7,666 nucleotides of DNA, taken from contig CALLZQ010000861.1 in the NCBI GenBank assembly GCA_937858255.1, positions 1 through 7,666 of the forward strand, written 5' to 3'. Below the pieces are notes generated by a model that saw nothing but the letters and a program-made list of their open reading frames with translations, did not search any database and was not told the origin of the DNA. The DNA comes from an uncultured Tabrizicola sp. GTDB taxonomy: Bacteria > Pseudomonadota > Alphaproteobacteria > Rhodobacterales > Rhodobacteraceae. Of this stretch, positions 6,381 to 7,666 are shown in pieces. Both the position numbers and the translations under genes were made by a program. Numbering within the stretch: the stretch's first letter is position 1; each line of letters opens with the position of its first letter.

Positions 6381-7457
6381 TCAGCGGAACTGCTTGGCGA
6401 GTTTCAGGCCCTGACCTTGGTAATTCGAGGCGATGCGCTCGCCATAGAGCGCATCGGGCCGCTCGGCCATGCGTTCATAGACCAGACGGCCCACGACCTG
6501 CCCATGTTCAAGGACAAAGGGTGCTTCGTGGCAGCGCACCTCCAGCACCCCGCGCGAACCGGCACCGCCTGCCGCCGCATGGCCGAAACCGGGGTCGAAA
6601 AAACCGGCGTAATGTACGCGGAACTCGCCCACCATCGCCAGATAGGGCGCCATTTCGGCAGCATAATCGGGGGGGATCGTCACCGCCTCTTGGCTGACGA
6701 GGATATAGAAGGCGCCGGGGTCAAGGATGATCTGACCCGAGGTGGTGCGGATCTCTTCCCAGAATTCGGCGGCCGGGTAATGGCCGATCCGGTCAAGGTC
6801 GATCACCCCGGCATGGGGTTTTGCCCGATAGCCGACCAGATCGCCTGCGCGCGGGCGCAGATCGACGGAAAAGCCCAGCCCCTCAGAAATCACCGCCTTG
6901 CCATCGACCAGTGGCTCAGCCGCGTGCAGCGCCGCCAGATCGGCATCGGACAACACCGCCTGCCCGCTGCGAAAGCGGATCTGGTTCAGCCGTTGACCGG
7001 GCCGCACCAGAACGGAAAACGACCGGGGGCAGACCTCGGCATAAAGCGGGCCATCGTAGCCGTCAGGAATGCGGTCGAATTCGGTACCGCCATCGGTGAT
7101 GGTGCGGGTCAACAGATCCAGCCGCCCGGTCGGGGATTTGGCATTGGCCACAGCCGACAGGCCCGGCGGCAGGCGCAGCCCCTCCATCAGGGGAATCACA
7201 TAGACGCAGCCCTTTTCCAGCACCGCGCCATCGGTCAGGTCGATCTTGTGCATCTCGAATTCGGCCAGACGCTCGGCCACGCGGCGCCCCTTGCCGGCAA
7301 GAAACGAGGCGCGGACGCGATAGGCCACGGTCCCCAGCCGCAGATCAAGGCTGGCGGGCTGAACCTGTGCGGGCAGAATGGCCGGGTTGGCCGTGATCTC
7401 GCCGCGCGCAATCATCTCGCGCAGGGCCTGTGCAGGCAAAACGCCGGTGGTGCTCAT
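6381..7457 (-). CDS. dcd: dCTP deaminase, long alphaproteobacterial form (358 aa)
   Basis: The enzyme converts dCTP to dUTP plus ammonia, supplying dUMP for thymidylate synthesis in the cytosol. At 358 residues it is nearly twice the E. coli Dcd and consists of two dUTPase-like halves (DCD_N type). The first half has QPASLDLRLG (33-42, like the NPAS-D-RLG signature), KSPTGRLDL (107-115, corresponding to the Ser and Arg of the E. coli RSSLARLG motif) and Glu141 in LYAEV, matching the catalytic Glu138. The second half (about 240-358) repeats the pattern, with LDPGAFYIL, a DPGF loop, VLEV with Glu306 and a terminal Tyr/Gln/Gly tail (SNYQGQG). In place of the Ser/Arg motif it has APYLAMVG. The start is supported by AGGGAGG at 7463-7469, 5 bases upstream. 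It lies 25 bases downstream of the tRNA-Pro terminator hairpin and converges on the catabolic operon with no spacer. The function is confidently assigned by family resemblance. Confidence 0.93.
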   Translation of the reverse strand: MSTTGVLPAQALREMIARGEITANPAILPAQVQPASLDLRLGTVAYRVRASFLAGKGRRVAERLAEFEMHKIDLTDGAVLEKGCVYVIPLMEGLRLPPGLSAVANAKSPTGRLDLLTRTITDGGTEFDRIPDGYDGPLYAEVCPRSFSVLVRPGQRLNQIRFRSGQAVLSDADLAALHAAEPLVDGKAVISEGLGFSVDLRPRAGDLVGYRAKPHAGVIDLDRIGHYPAAEFWEEIRTTSGQIILDPGAFYILVSQEAVTIPPDYAAEMAPYLAMVGEFRVHYAGFFDPGFGHAAAGGAGSRGVLEVRCHEAPFVLEHGQVVGRLVYERMAERPDALYGERIASNYQGQGLKLAKQFR

Positions 7458-7462
7458 CAGGG

Positions 7463-7469
7463 CCTCCCT
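7463..7469 (-). promoter_or_regulatory. Ribosome binding site of dcd
   Basis: Read on the minus strand this is AGGGAGG, a near-perfect Shine-Dalgarno sequence 5 bases before the dcd ATG (7457-7455). It fixes the start. Confidence 0.75.
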
Positions 7470-7482
7470 AGATCCGCGTAAG

Positions 7483-7521
7483 AAAAACGCCCGCCCGGCA
7501 CGGGGCCAAGCGGGCGTTTTT
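7483..7521 (-). terminator. Intrinsic terminator after tRNA-Pro (structurally bidirectional)
   Basis: The arms AAAAACGCCCGC (7483-7494) and GCGGGCGTTTTT (7510-7521) are perfectly complementary over 12 bp, with a 15-base loop. The GC core is flanked by A5 on one side and T5 on the other, so it can terminate in either direction. On the minus strand it lies just past the CCA end of tRNA-Pro. The CGGGCGGGC in the arm also allows an alternative register shifted by four bases. Confidence 0.88.
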
Positions 7522-7526
7522 CGTAA

Positions 7527-7604
7527 TGGTCGGGCCGGTGAGATTCGAACTCACGACCTCCCGCCCCCCAGACGGACGCGCTAACCAGGCTGCGCTACGG
7601 CCCG
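7527..7604 (-). tRNA. tRNA-Pro (anticodon GGG), CCA end encoded
   Basis: Read on the minus strand, the cloverleaf is complete. The acceptor arm CGGGCCG (7604-7598) pairs perfectly with CGGCCCG (7537-7531). The D arm is GCGC/GCGC with the loop AGCCTGGTTA. The anticodon arm TCCGT-CTGGGGG-GCGGG places GGG at 7569-7567. The variable region is AGGTC, and the T arm is GTGAG-TTCGAAT-CTCAC. The discriminator A is at 7530 and CCA is encoded at 7529-7527. The GGG anticodon decodes CCC and CCU proline codons. The anticodon stem contains two U-G wobble pairs (27-43 and 31-39). A terminator follows directly. Confidence 0.95.
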
Positions 7605-7615
7605 ACACGGGGCGA

Positions 7616-7643
7616 TACATAACGATATTCGCGGGCGGCACAA
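7616..7643 (-). promoter_or_regulatory. Possible tRNA-Pro promoter
   Basis: On the minus strand TTGTGC (7643-7638) could be the -35 box and TATGTA (7621-7616) the -10 box, with a 16-base spacer. The bases just downstream (TCGCCCCG) are GC-rich, as in stringently controlled stable-RNA promoters. The tRNA begins 11 bases after the -10 box. The -10 match is weak, so this is tentative. Confidence 0.4.
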
Positions 7644-7666
7644 GCCGGAAATCGCAGCTTTTCCCG

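Noticed and set aside
6417..7481. 354-codon open frame on the plus strand opposite dcd
   Set aside because: dcd on the minus strand has clear family motifs and a strong RBS. The plus-strand frame shows no domain and no credible RBS.
7527..7604. tRNA-Pro as an integration site for a genomic island carrying the catabolic operon
   Set aside because: I saw no second copy of the tRNA 3' end in the window, no integrase, and the core gene dcd lies between the tRNA and the operon.

Overview
The window is high-GC DNA with compact, mostly co-directional genes. The protein families (a long two-half Dcd, MttB-like methyltransferase, FAD/GcvT oxidoreductases), the G/C-ending codons and a GC-hairpin/ATATTT intergenic motif suggest an alphaproteobacterium, most likely of the Rhodobacterales (Paracoccus/Rhodobacter/Roseobacter relatives). 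This assignment is inferred from sequence style and not from a database search.

Positions 1-6380 hold four genes on the + strand that look like one catabolic operon. They are the 3' part of an FAD-dependent oxidoreductase/GcvT fusion (1-1358), a complete second member of that family (dimethylglycine/sarcosine dehydrogenase type, 1424-3859), a pyrrolysine-free MttB-superfamily methyltransferase (3916-5469) and a beta-hydroxyacid dehydrogenase (5481-6380). A plausible reading is stepwise N-demethylation of a quaternary amine such as a betaine or carnitine-like compound. The MttB-like enzyme would remove the first methyl to a corrinoid/folate acceptor. The flavoproteins would oxidise the remaining N-methyl groups and pass the carbon to tetrahydrofolate as 5,10-methylene-THF. 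The dehydrogenase would oxidise a hydroxyl on the substrate skeleton. No corrinoid protein, corrinoid reactivase, transporter or regulator lies inside the window, so substrate and pathway remain inference. The leaders of the second and third genes share a 12-base identical block that contains the ribosome binding site.

Positions 6381-7604 hold housekeeping genes on the - strand: dcd (dCTP deaminase, long alphaproteobacterial form) and, upstream of it, a tRNA-Pro(GGG) gene with an encoded CCA end. A perfect 12-bp intrinsic terminator hairpin separates the two. dcd and the catabolic operon converge with their stop codons directly adjacent (6380/6381). The last 62 bases hold a possible tRNA promoter with a GC-rich discriminator.
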